NCBI GenBank assembly: GCA_002368735.1
Contig: DFEQ01000029.1
Location: forward strand, 1-62,411
Source of the DNA: Christensenella sp. UBA3798
GTDB lineage: Bacteria > Bacillota > Clostridia > Christensenellales > CAG-1252
Length of the DNA: 62,411 bases
Direction: 5' to 3'
In this document: in pieces, positions 60,801 through 62,411 of the stretch
Layout of the letters: every line of letters starts with the position of its first letter
How positions within the stretch are numbered: position 1 is the first letter of the stretch
Notes under the pieces: generated by a model
What the model was told of the DNA's origin: nothing
What the model saw: only the letters and a program-made list of their open reading frames with translations
Database searches by the model: none
Position numbers and translations under genes: made by a program

Positions 60801-62411
60801 TCTTCCTCAGCTGTTCTCTCTTGAAGACGGTGACCTTGTCCGAATCCGTCACGACCATCGGCGCCGAAGCGTTCAAGAGCACCATCTTGACCAAGATACC
60901 GGTCGCTGTGGATGAGTTTGGTGAGGCTAACGTCACTGAGATAGGCGCTTCCGCCTTTGAGAACGTGAGGACCATCACGGAGATCAAGTTCTGGAGTCTG
61001 CCGCTTGACGAGAATAAGCAAGAGCAGAAGCTCATCGTGGGCGACGCCGCCTTCAAGAACTGCAACAACCCCGCCATCGTTATGATAGACGTTCCCTCGT
61101 GGGTCCAGCTGGGCGCCGGCGTCTTCTACAGCAAGGCGAACAATCTCTCCTACCTCCTTTTTGAAGGGGATCAGTTCGCTTTGGAAGAAGATGATGAATA
61201 CGAATCGCCGGAGGAGAAGGCAGAGGCGTTCGCCAATGCGGCTAAGGCAAATATGGAGCTTTGCTTCGTGAACCTCAATAGCCCGAATTTCAGCAAGGTC
61301 AGCGTGCCCATGAGCGCAACGAGGCTCAGAGCATACTTCACTATTGTTGCGGGCGCAGAGAGCTCCAAATGGGTCAGTTTCACGCCCGACGAGTGCTTCG
61401 AATGGGGCAGTGATAATGAAACGGGCGAAGTAGTCTTGATGGGCTTGAAGACAAATGCAAGCAATTGGGAGAGCGGTCTCAAACCGTACGTCACAGACGC
61501 CGCTTACGGCAACGGCTCCCTCATCATCCCCGAGTATCATAACGGCTTGCCTGTCAGGATCATCGGTACGAGCAACTTGCTCACCGGCAAGTACAATGTC
61601 GATTACGTGACGCATATCGTCATTCCGGACAACGTGACGAAGATACAGCAGAATGCTTTCCGCGTGTATCGTTACGACGGTATGGATCACGATTCCGGCT
61701 TTACTGCGGGAGCCGTAGAGGTGGAGTTCGGAGAGAATACCTTGATATCCTCTATCGGCGACTACGCCTTTAATGGTGTCAAGATCGGCAAGCTCTCCAT
61801 CTCCGGCAAGAATCAACTCACCGTCGGCGAGGAGGCGTTCAGCGGAACGGCGCTTACCGAGTTGAAGATAACCAAGGTGAATCGCGTCGGAAAGAATGCC
61901 TTCTATGGCTTGACTGCGCTCACCAAGGTCGATCTCACCTTCGCGGGTGATAACGCCGTGATCGGCGAGTCTGCTTTCGCGCTCGAGAGCAACGTGTCGG
62001 GTTCCGCCACTCTCGTGGTCAGAGGCGCCCTCTCCGAAATAAGGAAGAACGCCTTCAAGAATAACGATTTGGGCATTTGGAGATTTGAGGCGAAGGCGGA
62101 GACGATAGGAGGATCTGCCTTTGAGAATTCCAAGGTCACGGTGGTGCCCTCCAACGCGGTCACCATCGGCGACTACGCCTATAGGAATGCGACCATCCTC
62201 GACAAGTACGGTAAGGGTGACGTCGTCTTGAAAGACGTTGACTCGGTCGGTAAGGCGGCGTTTAGCGGCAGTACCATCACGAGCTTCACCTTTGGTAGCA
62301 AGATGAAGACCTTCTATGCGGACGACTCCGCTGATAACGGCTCGCTCCATAATACCGTGAAGCTTGCGACTATCGCTTACGGCGGCGGCGACGTTTCGAA
62401 TCCGTACTTCG
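33872..62411 (+). CDS. Giant BspA-like LRR_5 surface lipoprotein, at least 9,513 residues, C-terminus beyond window
   Basis: An ATG with AGGAGG 5 nt upstream opens a frame that stays open to the last base of the window (28,540 nt), so the gene is 3'-truncated. I translated the start, several inner parts and the end; all are in the same frame with LRR-type sequence. Residues 1-26 are a lipoprotein signal (FVSC, Cys26). Residues 33-108 look like an MBG/YDG-type Ig domain, and 110-865 hold further Ig-like units marked by GT[FY]xW and FTP. From about 870 the chain is LRR_5 repeats of about 23 residues (consensus VTxIGxxAFxGCxSLxxVxIP) in blocks. The blocks are separated by linker cassettes, a Big_3-like domain (3851-3905), an acidic linker (3181-3220) and a non-LRR insert (about 5475-5950). 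It is surface-anchored, and a role in adhesion or glycan binding is inferred from the BspA family. It has its own promoter. Confidence 0.9.
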   Translation, partial: MSKRKISILILVLLMVALVAFTFVSCSKKTMELTVTDVKAVYDGAAHAVEVSCDTGDTSGWTISYENENGEVTSSPVNAGKYTATVTFEKKGYNTAVATATLTISQATPEVYKWPTLVYNYPEAAPTERREVYGTAMSDSWLSVTTLDESNYEEYASVPGTFSWSAGEKLSAKTAAYDVTFTPAGSSKDSNSYYNNYKKKYLKNTDFGKLPITVLPVTPVLYGADQAEQERNKPTTTYTGGTLVSGTKLSLVKLNKARSTSTETRHGYVVPGTNEEISGTYRWGHLDAEGNPVYHDELTVHVANNDIPYTYLFVPTNLVDHKIAVGELKVIASKANVVVDTSVTISATDIMFGQKLSHSTFTVNGNYISNSYYGTYAWVEPDYIPTKVGETIVYLSYSPLTQSGEEDPELNGTRDIPVKVNVTKAKLYFDGLQVFSAGETKLESSIFYGDKLETYALRWDSVYYIDEGFDQNGRLYPDQKHYLNTDVNDPEVLGLTWKDTVSEVNNTYFVQVKTTDDLTGYNIPSDLEDRYLNTYYFPLEVTLSERAEEFLFDSVADLIFTVKKIDVNTKTKNSEKEFGALETVAFGTPLSAVKLPTDDKFTMWATSGQVRGTFTWVDDTIYPGMPEQSDSDNIYVDEQILDYYTYSENNQTVRKPIYATYYKAKFTPDPEHFSNYQDVFVFFRVDVSSATSLTFSNTPGVGEATAGDSLSDVELNTDGINTYVVGYKKVTVTSQDALTDPNNKHYIRNTDGKFVYTNEYQSGVSYYVAENILIDGVINWDNPQQTVEMKTSTYYIGFTPDKKFASVVSYYKYLVHLIVYTNSSCFILGEKNESAKTAYIMGVKEGISADDIENVVIQDTIKDENKVPYTIIGIAGSTDDSLGAFQGKVAIKTLSLPDTIKFIGKEAFAGCTSLTEARLSVGLKTIGDRAFEGCTALTTLDIPESCQYTSIGAFAFKDCVKLASVSVPSETATIGIGAFLNCKDLVSVTIDEANDYYRLSENGHAILRLDNEGNFSILHTYFASNAALSYVIEPEITTIGAYAFAGNTTLVGKVIAKNVTHIEEYAFAGATSLTYAYFMVDDVVIDEQETTFEGNEHVIVYGPEGSVVIKAFCAAAHLEFKEQTFVRYLGLIQADPNYVSTFKTTVDASGNATIVGFSKGEYLPANDLDAEGFAARIYADYSELDFYYVDTVKKAYVFADSYDEDYVAAGGKYYYYAQFDENTGNPSTELIIPAYISQEAISPLYELPPECDGYARVTKVMGFGSTNITKLVIPDTVTEISDRAFERCTSLTEVTLSAALTTIGKNAFYGCTSLRSVLLPESLTTIGDNAFNNCTSLKSASFEGDVANLGADIFYYTPVEIYGPEEGNVKTYCQSHGYTYNAGTRTSCFYYEKNEAGTQVKITGLKSHNCKDGHSNIIIPATIEGLPVTEIADEAFKNNLQLVSITIPASVKKIGSGVFSGCSNLMSADSGTNPYYHFESLVVGTRLEYIVMYSGSGDTLISYFAASKAEIFEVPETVTKIASGSFAGATNLTDIVIGAGVSSIAADAFNGCTNLSNIDISSNNRYFSTDSKAIYNKNGTKLITYLSYNSSDLYEIKAGVETIGERAFYENTVLRRVVIPTSVSVIEASAFYGANRLISVTVKGNLTSIGNNAFAGDVSLLSFYVEEDVAALGKDVFAGDTSMIIYSPNGENLGLYAYRNHLRFNNCYSAESFATNGDSEKVTITGLKLNYVESDPEKKLYISIPPYIDGARVCAIGQEAFSEYGIGEIARLNSIYIPDTVETIGSKAFYMCSDLTSVYFGGNMRYEDIATDAFDGIVKKNLNFYFATESSLYLEFMNNADDEYKDNVRLVDLHNCLEYAPGNEAWTVTGQSQHICTESHNFVSVPAKYTGDVVENEERVTKTYFVTVVKDAAFIGNNKIYTVEFESSSEEGASLAIGKSAFKDARGLTSVTFASHTTSIGSDAFRNDVKLESVVLPEKLTYIGSNAFAGCTSLTSVFFTSDVAGLSGYVFGNAEERNPDLVIYGPGGGELETYCNNRGYAFKAWTVSYYLNEWKDIDASTCELVKCREGQDDLESVVIPYSHNNKKVVKIGNKAFSDGTANGSDKYANIKEIIIGEGVEEIGEMAFAYTGITSITIPASVKKIGSRAFFGCTDLTEIYFKGDILTDGMQYLVSTGKKLNVFGPANSNLERYFAKYPLITYNAYTMPSCFEVEVSEDNENEVYISGLKDHYCASGHTNIDIPDYINGKKVVGIKWHAFVGHTEIYGLSIPSTLTDIETGAFYGCTGLKNVKVSSDNPAYKYLDGALLSMNGKKMYICLSSEVEYTVPEGVTEILDGAFDGAINMEVLILNEQVSKIAPDAFKGCDNLANIAVPEQNPNFVFTGGALFNKDQTLLYIYLYTSRYKSYDVPDTVTEVADAAFRKAGALEQIRFYSDVIVGDKIFGDEDDIHAAVYAPAGSYNLEKAAIYAGLEFYNDITPCFSYEVSDLGVTITGFSCLDHAHDEINIPLYIENKPVIAIGEDAFAENGDKGGYIEVAVTADTFVRGKYYTQLINYQELVVAEEYSEELYYADGTGPIFVDEDNFYNDTYYVMKVYDLIYVPAESYNEFNMYYLPFRGVRIGDNVTRIESGAFRGSNLRSVVIGSSVESIAADAFEGANSLTEVYFKSDIDLSGAFTGLNNADLTVYFTEDCTHLYDYFDAMFTAYDPEEETGEPGSVVLLSSLEDNTNCFIYADGDPTRIVGLKDHVCLTAHDDVVIPAHVTAIGDNAFENNKEIIRLTFSAGMTSLGSGALSGCTRLTEIVIDEANPYFAFKDGVLYGKEGDELKTLIFYTAKNTATSYTVADGITRIATGAFYGNEYLRTITIGKDVTLVDDNAFVACTALQNIYVHEANEKYVSTAKYGDGAVGVLYEVKSRKADDTVDKAALVAYPAGARATYVTVGGSFDVNEVKSGAFNSAKYLTLVYFETYVGYMGEEGIFDNFTHFDSLKVCLPIGAGANSFASYLTTLGIETLRYTSKEALTFERNTSGYTVTGVNDAAFIKSNTSMDISASPLNAEAINGYFLFGGKKLIKVPLYYNGLPVNEIADYAFAVKEADASLSVASTIEKVSIAGSVSVIGVGAFANMDALTEIELAANPISGATSSYVFENGVLYTSLNKDVLHTYLSSNSYEVVNFAGPILIEVEEEATTPDNSEENAENEESDEDENEEEGGSDEEPAPQSNVRYEESNVTTIEGNAITFRGVRKILAGAFNGNDAVKEISLNAGIAEIGDGAFSLTTALVDIIVSSDNENYRFEKAITARNEEGAPVLTGGLFNKDLSLLHTYLYTNNYDSVILTEVGIGSGLTHIGGRAFEGTKVSRVRLPDSILVVGDYAFKDMTNLKYLYFESSPAEDKLGIDIMGNKAEFENTDRKILVYGPGGEDRASNVNSYSSVQKYFVDNYAEESEATTHVRYIAWTEDEAFNYLLVKTSDNRGVATILSMTADAAFDYGYGYKEIVVAPYLKKDGVRYDITTIGAEAFKNRVEIKSLTLLYSVTEIAEGFVKGAYNIEDIFINDNDAYRVLQNDETYASGIVYTRDMTTLMAYMPMNAPRYINTNYTAFPVPSSVKRIAAGAFAGAKHLIKISFGENVTEIGAGAFADCEYLNDIVISSANQSYRFDGYTLYNYDMTLLHTYLATGGGNNGVGNYVVPQGVTEIAPYAFEGNDRLEYIRIPEYLTEGDTVTSATIVGYCAFANMNSLSEVFFENLVEIGTDAKELAGSEVTDEDRVNNETYVAENAKMTAIKVTTTLYHYNDAESYVAVGDLSEDVFNATKAQLYYKVAGQYESAENTTFDANVVYYTRLDRREEVFVGKNSFKWGEDFTAAGLNVYALYEGNGSHLLTEDEYTVDASGYNKYAAGTYRIIVTSKANSAYSTYYDVTVEPIKDIFGELAGGKTVTVYAPQSSYLNHVAEMHSAVVYVPYTPKQCLDLTLTEDGYVINGFNTEEDPCVLDATDYVNENYVTKGDHSTLTVPSYINNTPVYKIADGAFYASDLTSVKLLQGVEVIGKRAFEKSLQLKRVELSSTVSEIGAGAFLYLNALDSFTLVNNGYFFLKDGALYGEGGTLLHTMFNAFASEVFETEEAVERIEDRAFEGVSTIRYLTVPYTTTHVGEKAFKNMEDLEEIYFCTDMDTDVEHGYIASDALSGCMVGLQLFGPKGVYLESFANKSGVIYVAWNDASCFEYKFYTKSVEITGLVAAGHEGCSGGYHDDVVIPMYIGGVKVTSIGAGAFKDEDKLTSVVIPTSVTSIGERAFEACTSLAYVTIPYSVKTIGDNAFASCSSLDEVVFNTDAITLGKDVFISAKSTMILYSENKRGEVSKYATAYSIPFNTGTPYTCFLTSTIMNSSGTSTIRVDGLKKHKCKYEHKEVIIPNLIRGKVVQKIKSGAFAGLTNLEKLVISAYIDDVGTGTFNGCEKLTTVDISADNEYLAINNGLIYTADGKTLLAIVDSIAGNNVTLADSTEKVQSNALYGSAVVTLSLNNELTTIGSGAFGGANSLTAITVGEDNKKFSSEDGILYNKSKTALIAYPAGITSEYYIVKDGVIVIGAGAFGGAASLKSVVLPVSVSSISQNAFYGASNLIDIQVNGAISTVDKGAFEATAPTLVVTGVSDDNAQAVGALEIFCTENNVRFMAITPSTCFTYTTEGMPAGTAKVTGLQPHKCTHHVNVVVPMYIDGLRITAVGDRAFAHQQQLVSIVIPQTVTNVGVAAFAGCKNLTSVYLGDSVSYIASKAFTSTESLTEVFITSGDFKVSNDAFYNAGYNDLTVYLDRALTEVISVIEDDNGIRIASIEEIVCLRDHYSVVNGNEIKITGLSSHVCPSGHNALIIPETIDGKVVTAIADDAFLNNHTVVKIYLPATVKKIGESAFMGASKLYDIAFYYYDENGSFVESDHNDYFAMDGGALYSADFKTLYAYMTARSEVEMNVNRNARYVKSHAFYNAANLLSITFLEDIYDSSNIKSSALEGVNQNLIVYVPTDTSEVYEGLIDGADTMYQLKAISGHSVYNATDYFTYEYLDDEENTVKITGITGEYKTELGTSYADATLVIPQYINGRKVSTIADKAFVGLKFGAVVFPDGLTRIGEMAFANWTNLSNVVFPSSLQTLEKMAFSGCSNMYEAYFLGAATALGDSIFNNTMNVAFGAKRNFTAFGPTTTYMTEYFEEKGVEYNACTSVLCFNYEVLDNGMVEIHSIKDHVCNANHKVVHVPDKINGREVDSIDGNTMFKGLTTVETVTLPDNMTSIPAGLFKNCSSLVSVNMPSGLMSIGAGAFENCVSLDSITFSDNLSLIGEYAFKNCHGLTDIIIPSSVYNIHEGAFSGCSGITRIMLSRSVTSISAHLFDGCSSLETLYYRDANGMTKNGLSTGISSVGEYAFYGCSSLRGIFSGDYEVLSTIGEKAFAYSGIESFTIYSSITSLGEGAFAGCNDLTLEDGGNEIYSLEDGIIYQSETIKAVKETDSGEGDNTFSITGDQKDFFYSTADSGEYMLVSGEHPDYFGPATYTNYGKNDSTPKNSGWISYSYYSDNGSAAVLGHYTGSTTWSSDTDYSTTYFEGTNVEEHFEITNSSTVKWRDTGKTFYRQLGAGTYTVSVSFDWAHNEYRNDGSSYGGLGGSTKRAHDIYSYTFTFKINTVNKVWYYNLQPNEEGNDQDEEAANILQHAATNMPTDAVELKRSVLQPNSYFLGDPEDPHFAFDEKQGTVSVNLKKNSEFLNMKGHLIVFFEVSDGSENFITTARCYKLSSVVNNTFKQHVTIHTVSANLSGPLEIDCKDGLSVVIKDEETDYCVRGPEMPNGTENVTKIAYTSGYVKITTGATTLFANTTADAVSKGLITIVSLEGKFQVEYDLTAIKRLSGAGANATIRFYTNETYTDAVDDGYTYNLATPTANAGAYAAYISVTAEFNGTTIYGKKEGDLYRFNNNDLADAIATMDAAGAILAVRTISEFALEGCSSLDSLSIGKAVDSIGAGALINTQGIAEIGVHEQNEYFVLHKINANDPQYAYSGGGLYRKLTGVNEGKTELIAFLGSNTVTEFTLPDHCIMIGDYAFSHNTTIERVYLNKVTTLGKKAFYGCTSLKYMELPAGWSPSGGYKYGERVFEGAGLESVYFEGDFRYTAQIGDMLFGENYDVTIYTKYDDGILAGYCADYNGRSLRVYKMTALNDFAYQTVNGNEIEIMKYLGDDENVIVPDMIENKKVTAIGDAAFEGTNVVTVNLPAYITLIGDYAFSDAKSLKELYVNSDPSIKQNLFNNHSSALIVYGITASILDEYCESIGVAFNLGTTWGCFHYETGAVGGGAKITGLVDHVCNSSHKHIVIPSEIHGYTVTEIDENAFNARTKAEGERAMYRAIESVTIPSSVKVIGKGAFANNSSLKVMRFQNTTISSIGANYYDLSGNLCNTFGDNAALIVYAAEFESTEVRDFCTENAIEFHAVLNINNVTYEEINGSYAITHVSSTDKSIILPDMIGGKKVTEIAKFAMQSKDYASVKLGKYVTKIGEHAFDNCEKLKVIDLPEGLKTIGELAFNGCKSLTAIFIPSSVQTIGDKAFAECTGLKTLRFLGDVKNIGANLLYGVTMTYASVGSTGSVKTVPFLQIRSSATNLDTYFRNKLSVRATKVENMDDYRRWEECYEYMVDVDEYGEVCIDITGLKDHICVNGGHGDILIPGQIGGIKVRKVADKAFAGEKTIRSVTFELISNEGLSQIGKQAFSGCELLGKVNLGPVQLIGDGAFEYCKLLSTIISPFGSVSTIADNTSAGMAGVFAGCENLKSIEGLTNSNPLYASNGVIYFGAGNTRIARYVYDLSAEVLNLDKATSVDPKAFDSIDKAGVRIINIPETLTALSYAMIKDFKNLEEINVAGAFRLSNVPNATTSVPDPLYDMMFYVPIGKTVLGIADDHLTRINDPAHFNYVPVEKDGVIVGVEIKANDAFGASSMAGGTLVLPHYGYVDGVSYPVIGIAERGFAGKTAIISIDPLHVTYIGVEAFEGCTELVTAKLYEGKVDKLEEIRADAFSGCSALKYVYLGKALTFIDGNPFGSCSIDQKAGSVFAIDADNPYYTSKVDGKNTNMILSKDAVTLYASYATGDVVVPDGVVRILSGAFKGAGITSITIPTSVRSIAVDAIVRCSDLTRLTILSENLTMGEYVRGKGGNGIVTKDECAASFTVFGVEGTIVESYAKWFDDDKEAMPFRAVISTGALTIAGGVVLKADISKLGKVVIIPTEYYEGIEMKNITEIADSAFYGAKQVEEIYLSAYHLTKIGKAAFAGMTSLKKVVFFDDGDYARFRELVIDENAFAYSYSLNEVHFETYTRNMSIAATAFRSSGSNLTIYAPNLINELNDLAALQGVVATCEVSYYGMLSIEALNANEAKLVGIRERYVEDGRIKNRATYEDYAGNGAYFYYEGSTLTSVIDSDTGLLKDYDSYDANEKFYQQVGLGGNLYIPEYIAGMQMVAVDIADPDTLSGIKKLFLPDSIRSISAGSFSNTMLTEVLLPDGITDIGEGAFKAKSNALHIYYDGDALDANVFASSAYTVYVHTGATIDHPRTGVEKVAVTPASYFTYTVFNGREVEITGLKGAGLSEKNVVIPTYLKGRKVTSIGDGAFAHDANLKTLTISKYITEIGNSVFVGTFENIEYVTSPFILFEEGSNSFVIEHVANRDLLLLREKGDDYTTIYAVFSVLKSEDDEESVALNFSVPTSVTEIREGAFAGAYSLRKVYGNTYYRAEAENTALVKLVESEYVENSSSNVLLAVLRTCESLEIATGNVYRVGAYAFYGATMEKIIGIPSTVTELGEGAFENCSALTSVELPEGISYLPARVFYGCSRLTGISIPDGVNSIGEFAFGKSGLISIDLTALDNLSKIGESAFAYCEALRTVSFVGTNVVSIGKDAFRGCSDLMDIDLFTTVNAETGAKTSNLEEIGEGAFAGTAITSIVLPENVTAISDKMFEGATFLREISALGAVETIGDYAFHGASSLLGIPDSILPTLRTIGEGAFMNSGLRSITLPQSVTDIAPYTFMGCTYLTSVTLTSSLRTIGESAFEGCDGRIALDDYSYVEVRGGRVYLVDAADEEKTRLVETTTISGNTAYTVVNGRKIYNAGDKIVVDGRFAGTVYEDARTHEAYRIAYLDESGLRVELSKVSGEYVLRIYPADGEGDSSDPKLTDVTNFEDKLKDCKINLSFGVTKINLGIRVTEIGNRAFAKTAIESISLSDSVTKVGDEAFAYNENLQNVLIGAKLRTIGAGVFRGTPNLAGVDVNKKNIYFKSDDDKVLYMARFDKVTEEGAKAESGVIYYELNGDSYSTKTGLTVGESSVTGLYEKNWVLKLYPAGRVPAGDLSFVVPSDVVGIDAGAFYDCKLERVIIQDSVKNIAKGAFEDAGYLQTVFFDADLTIAADVFDGTSVELDVPMYGTLAANCAGNYFTGDVTYKTHTPKSCFTYEVNGSTVKITGFKGGCSHDHANLIIPDYIDGCRVTKIGALAFAHCEIESLTLPLLLDEIGDGAFYDNDITAITLKGEETEDDYEAYSENDTFKVAKVYGDKNMTEDSALYTLLYNKVDGVLILYLDGKVDIDGEETALKLPDGITAIGFGAFYGTEKITAVDLTGVTTIGTAAFMDSKVNAVSGLDKVSTVGDSAFENTEITTFAFGSGVSSIGAAAFAGVDVTSITFGGEGVYENRFYHYENDLLFAYVDRTEMKMSLHTVFKAYLANVGANYLTVPDSFETDDKGETVTYLLSDIGAYAFKSLDFGMTYDYKLNKDKVFDASATYYKLDNGVYSVVELTQETYLAKKYYNYVGTRNGVILIPSAKDLTVSEGAFVNDTIREVHFESRVDAIEGGTYFDKDTVVYYPQGSAIATALTASGHTEALAFTPKSYLVYDDTESETEIRITGVSGRVPDLVIPAFVDGKLVTAVGTDSTNSDFGTSGVTRLVITDRVIELGKYAFKNCTTLTEATIGAGVTEIPEGFFLSCSLLKTVTLSESVTTIGAEAFKSTILTKIPVAVDEFGEANVTEIGASAFENVRTITEIKFWSLPLDENKQEQKLIVGDAAFKNCNNPAIVMIDVPSWVQLGAGVFYSKANNLSYLLFEGDQFALEEDDEYESPEEKAEAFANAAKANMELCFVNLNSPNFSKVSVPMSATRLRAYFTIVAGAESSKWVSFTPDECFEWGSDNETGEVVLMGLKTNASNWESGLKPYVTDAAYGNGSLIIPEYHNGLPVRIIGTSNLLTGKYNVDYVTHIVIPDNVTKIQQNAFRVYRYDGMDHDSGFTAGAVEVEFGENTLISSIGDYAFNGVKIGKLSISGKNQLTVGEEAFSGTALTELKITKVNRVGKNAFYGLTALTKVDLTFAGDNAVIGESAFALESNVSGSATLVVRGALSEIRKNAFKNNDLGIWRFEAKAETIGGSAFENSKVTVVPSNAVTIGDYAYRNATILDKYGKGDVVLKDVDSVGKAAFSGSTITSFTFGSKMKTFYADDSADNGSLHNTVKLATIAYGGGDVSNPYF
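33968..36470 (+). other. Ig-like/MBG-like N-terminal region of the giant protein
   Basis: After the lipobox the first domain has the MBG hallmark YDGAAHAV ... NAGKYTATVTF ... ATLTISQ. Several longer units follow in which a G-[TV]-[FYI]-x-W strand (GTFSW, GTYRW, GTYAW, GTFTW, GVINW) is followed by an F-x-P or F-T-P strand (DVTFTPAG, AKFTPDPEHF, IGFTPDKKF). This is a repeated beta-sandwich stalk of about 840 residues that would hold the LRR part away from the membrane. Confidence 0.65.
38033..59287 (+). repeat. Recurrent Cys / His-x-Cys-x3-His cassettes within the giant protein
   Basis: Thirteen linker cassettes share a Cys (often in [ST]CF-[YE]), a strand ending in ITGL, a His/Cys cluster and then IxIPxxIxGxxVTxI. 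The upstream Cys and first cluster residue are C1388/H1408, C1856/H1874, C2209/H2230, C2479/C2496, C2728/H2745, C4215/H4235, C4371/H4394, C4673/H4694, C4829/H4850, C5208/H5227, C6310/H6330, C6652/H6675 and C8450/C8469. Eight have exact HxCx3H. The variants are CLDHAH (2496), Hx2Cx4H (4235), HxCxHH (4694), HxCx4H (6675) and CxHxH (8469). Confidence 0.75.
50330..51720 (+). other. Non-LRR insert domain in the giant protein
   Basis: Residues of about 5487-5950 lack the LRR_5 pattern, which resumes with FALEGCSSLDSLSIGKAVDS. The first part is rich in Ser, Thr, Tyr and Gly, with GAGTYTVSVSFDW looking like a beta-sandwich edge. The second part (from about 5700) is also Ig-like, with NAGAYAAYISVTAEF near its end. 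The codons are looser here (more AAA, ATT, ACA, AAT, AGT) than in the flanking repeats. Confidence 0.55.

Noticed and set aside
33908..62350. Very long minus-strand open frames (up to 1,839 codons) opposite the giant gene
   Set aside because: They are in exact codon phase with the plus-strand LRR gene and exist because that gene avoids TTA, CTA and TCA. Their translations show no domain or signal and mirror the repeat composition, while the plus frame has a promoter, ribosome site, signal peptide and clear LRR pattern.
33872..62411. Phage or conjugative-element origin for the giant gene
   Set aside because: No integrase, transposase, inverted terminal repeats or tRNA attachment site is visible, and codon use is like the host genes.

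Overview
The window looks like the chromosome of a gut-type, low-to-mid GC Clostridia (Firmicutes) relative. The support is consensus sigma-A promoters, strong AGGAGG ribosome sites, lipoprotein signal peptides, a GPH sugar symporter, PepF and BspA-like LRR surface proteins. The exact lineage cannot be read from the sequence.

Layout. (1) 1-2992, minus strand: a truncated polytopic membrane protein, then pheA-aroF behind a complete leader-peptide attenuator (promoter, 16-residue peptide with three consecutive Phe codons, intrinsic terminator). (2) 3077-4778: a monocistronic MBL/beta-CASP nuclease-like gene. (3) 4813-14762: a uronate/pectin catabolic operon: eda, kdgK, kduI, TIM-barrel epimerase, GH105 unsaturated-uronyl hydrolase, FAH-family hydrolase, a phosphoesterase lipoprotein, an unknown exported protein and uxaC. 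(4) 14824-21569: a second unit with a GPH symporter, a membrane-anchored protein of unknown function and two tandem membrane-anchored phosphoesterases. (5) 21600-22862, minus: a ferritin-like protein. (6) 22937-32255: a housekeeping run: leuS, SpoU methyltransferase, EIIC-like membrane protein, pepF, small lipoprotein, dnaB, phosphopantetheinyl transferase, acyl carrier protein. (7) 32266-33368: an alpha/beta hydrolase. (8) 33771 to the end: one open reading frame of at least 9,513 codons that runs off the window.

The uronate genes fit together. Short unsaturated oligouronides enter through the symporter, GH105 removes the unsaturated uronic acid, KduI isomerises it, and KdgK plus Eda give pyruvate and glyceraldehyde 3-phosphate. 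UxaC feeds saturated hexuronates into the same route. KduD and the UxaA/UxaB or UxuA/UxuB steps are not in the window.

The standout is the giant gene. It encodes a lipoprotein of roughly 1 MDa: an N-terminal Ig-like/MBG-like region of about 840 residues, then thousands of residues of LRR_5 (BspA-like) repeats. Within the repeats a cassette recurs at least 13 times in which a Cys in a [ST]CF-type strand is followed 16-22 residues later by His-x-Cys-x3-His or a close variant. Where the His/Cys cluster is missing the upstream Cys is usually missing too. This suggests a repeated C/H/C/H metal-binding module in a surface protein, which I do not recognise as described. The very long minus-strand ORFs across this region are in-phase shadows, not genes.
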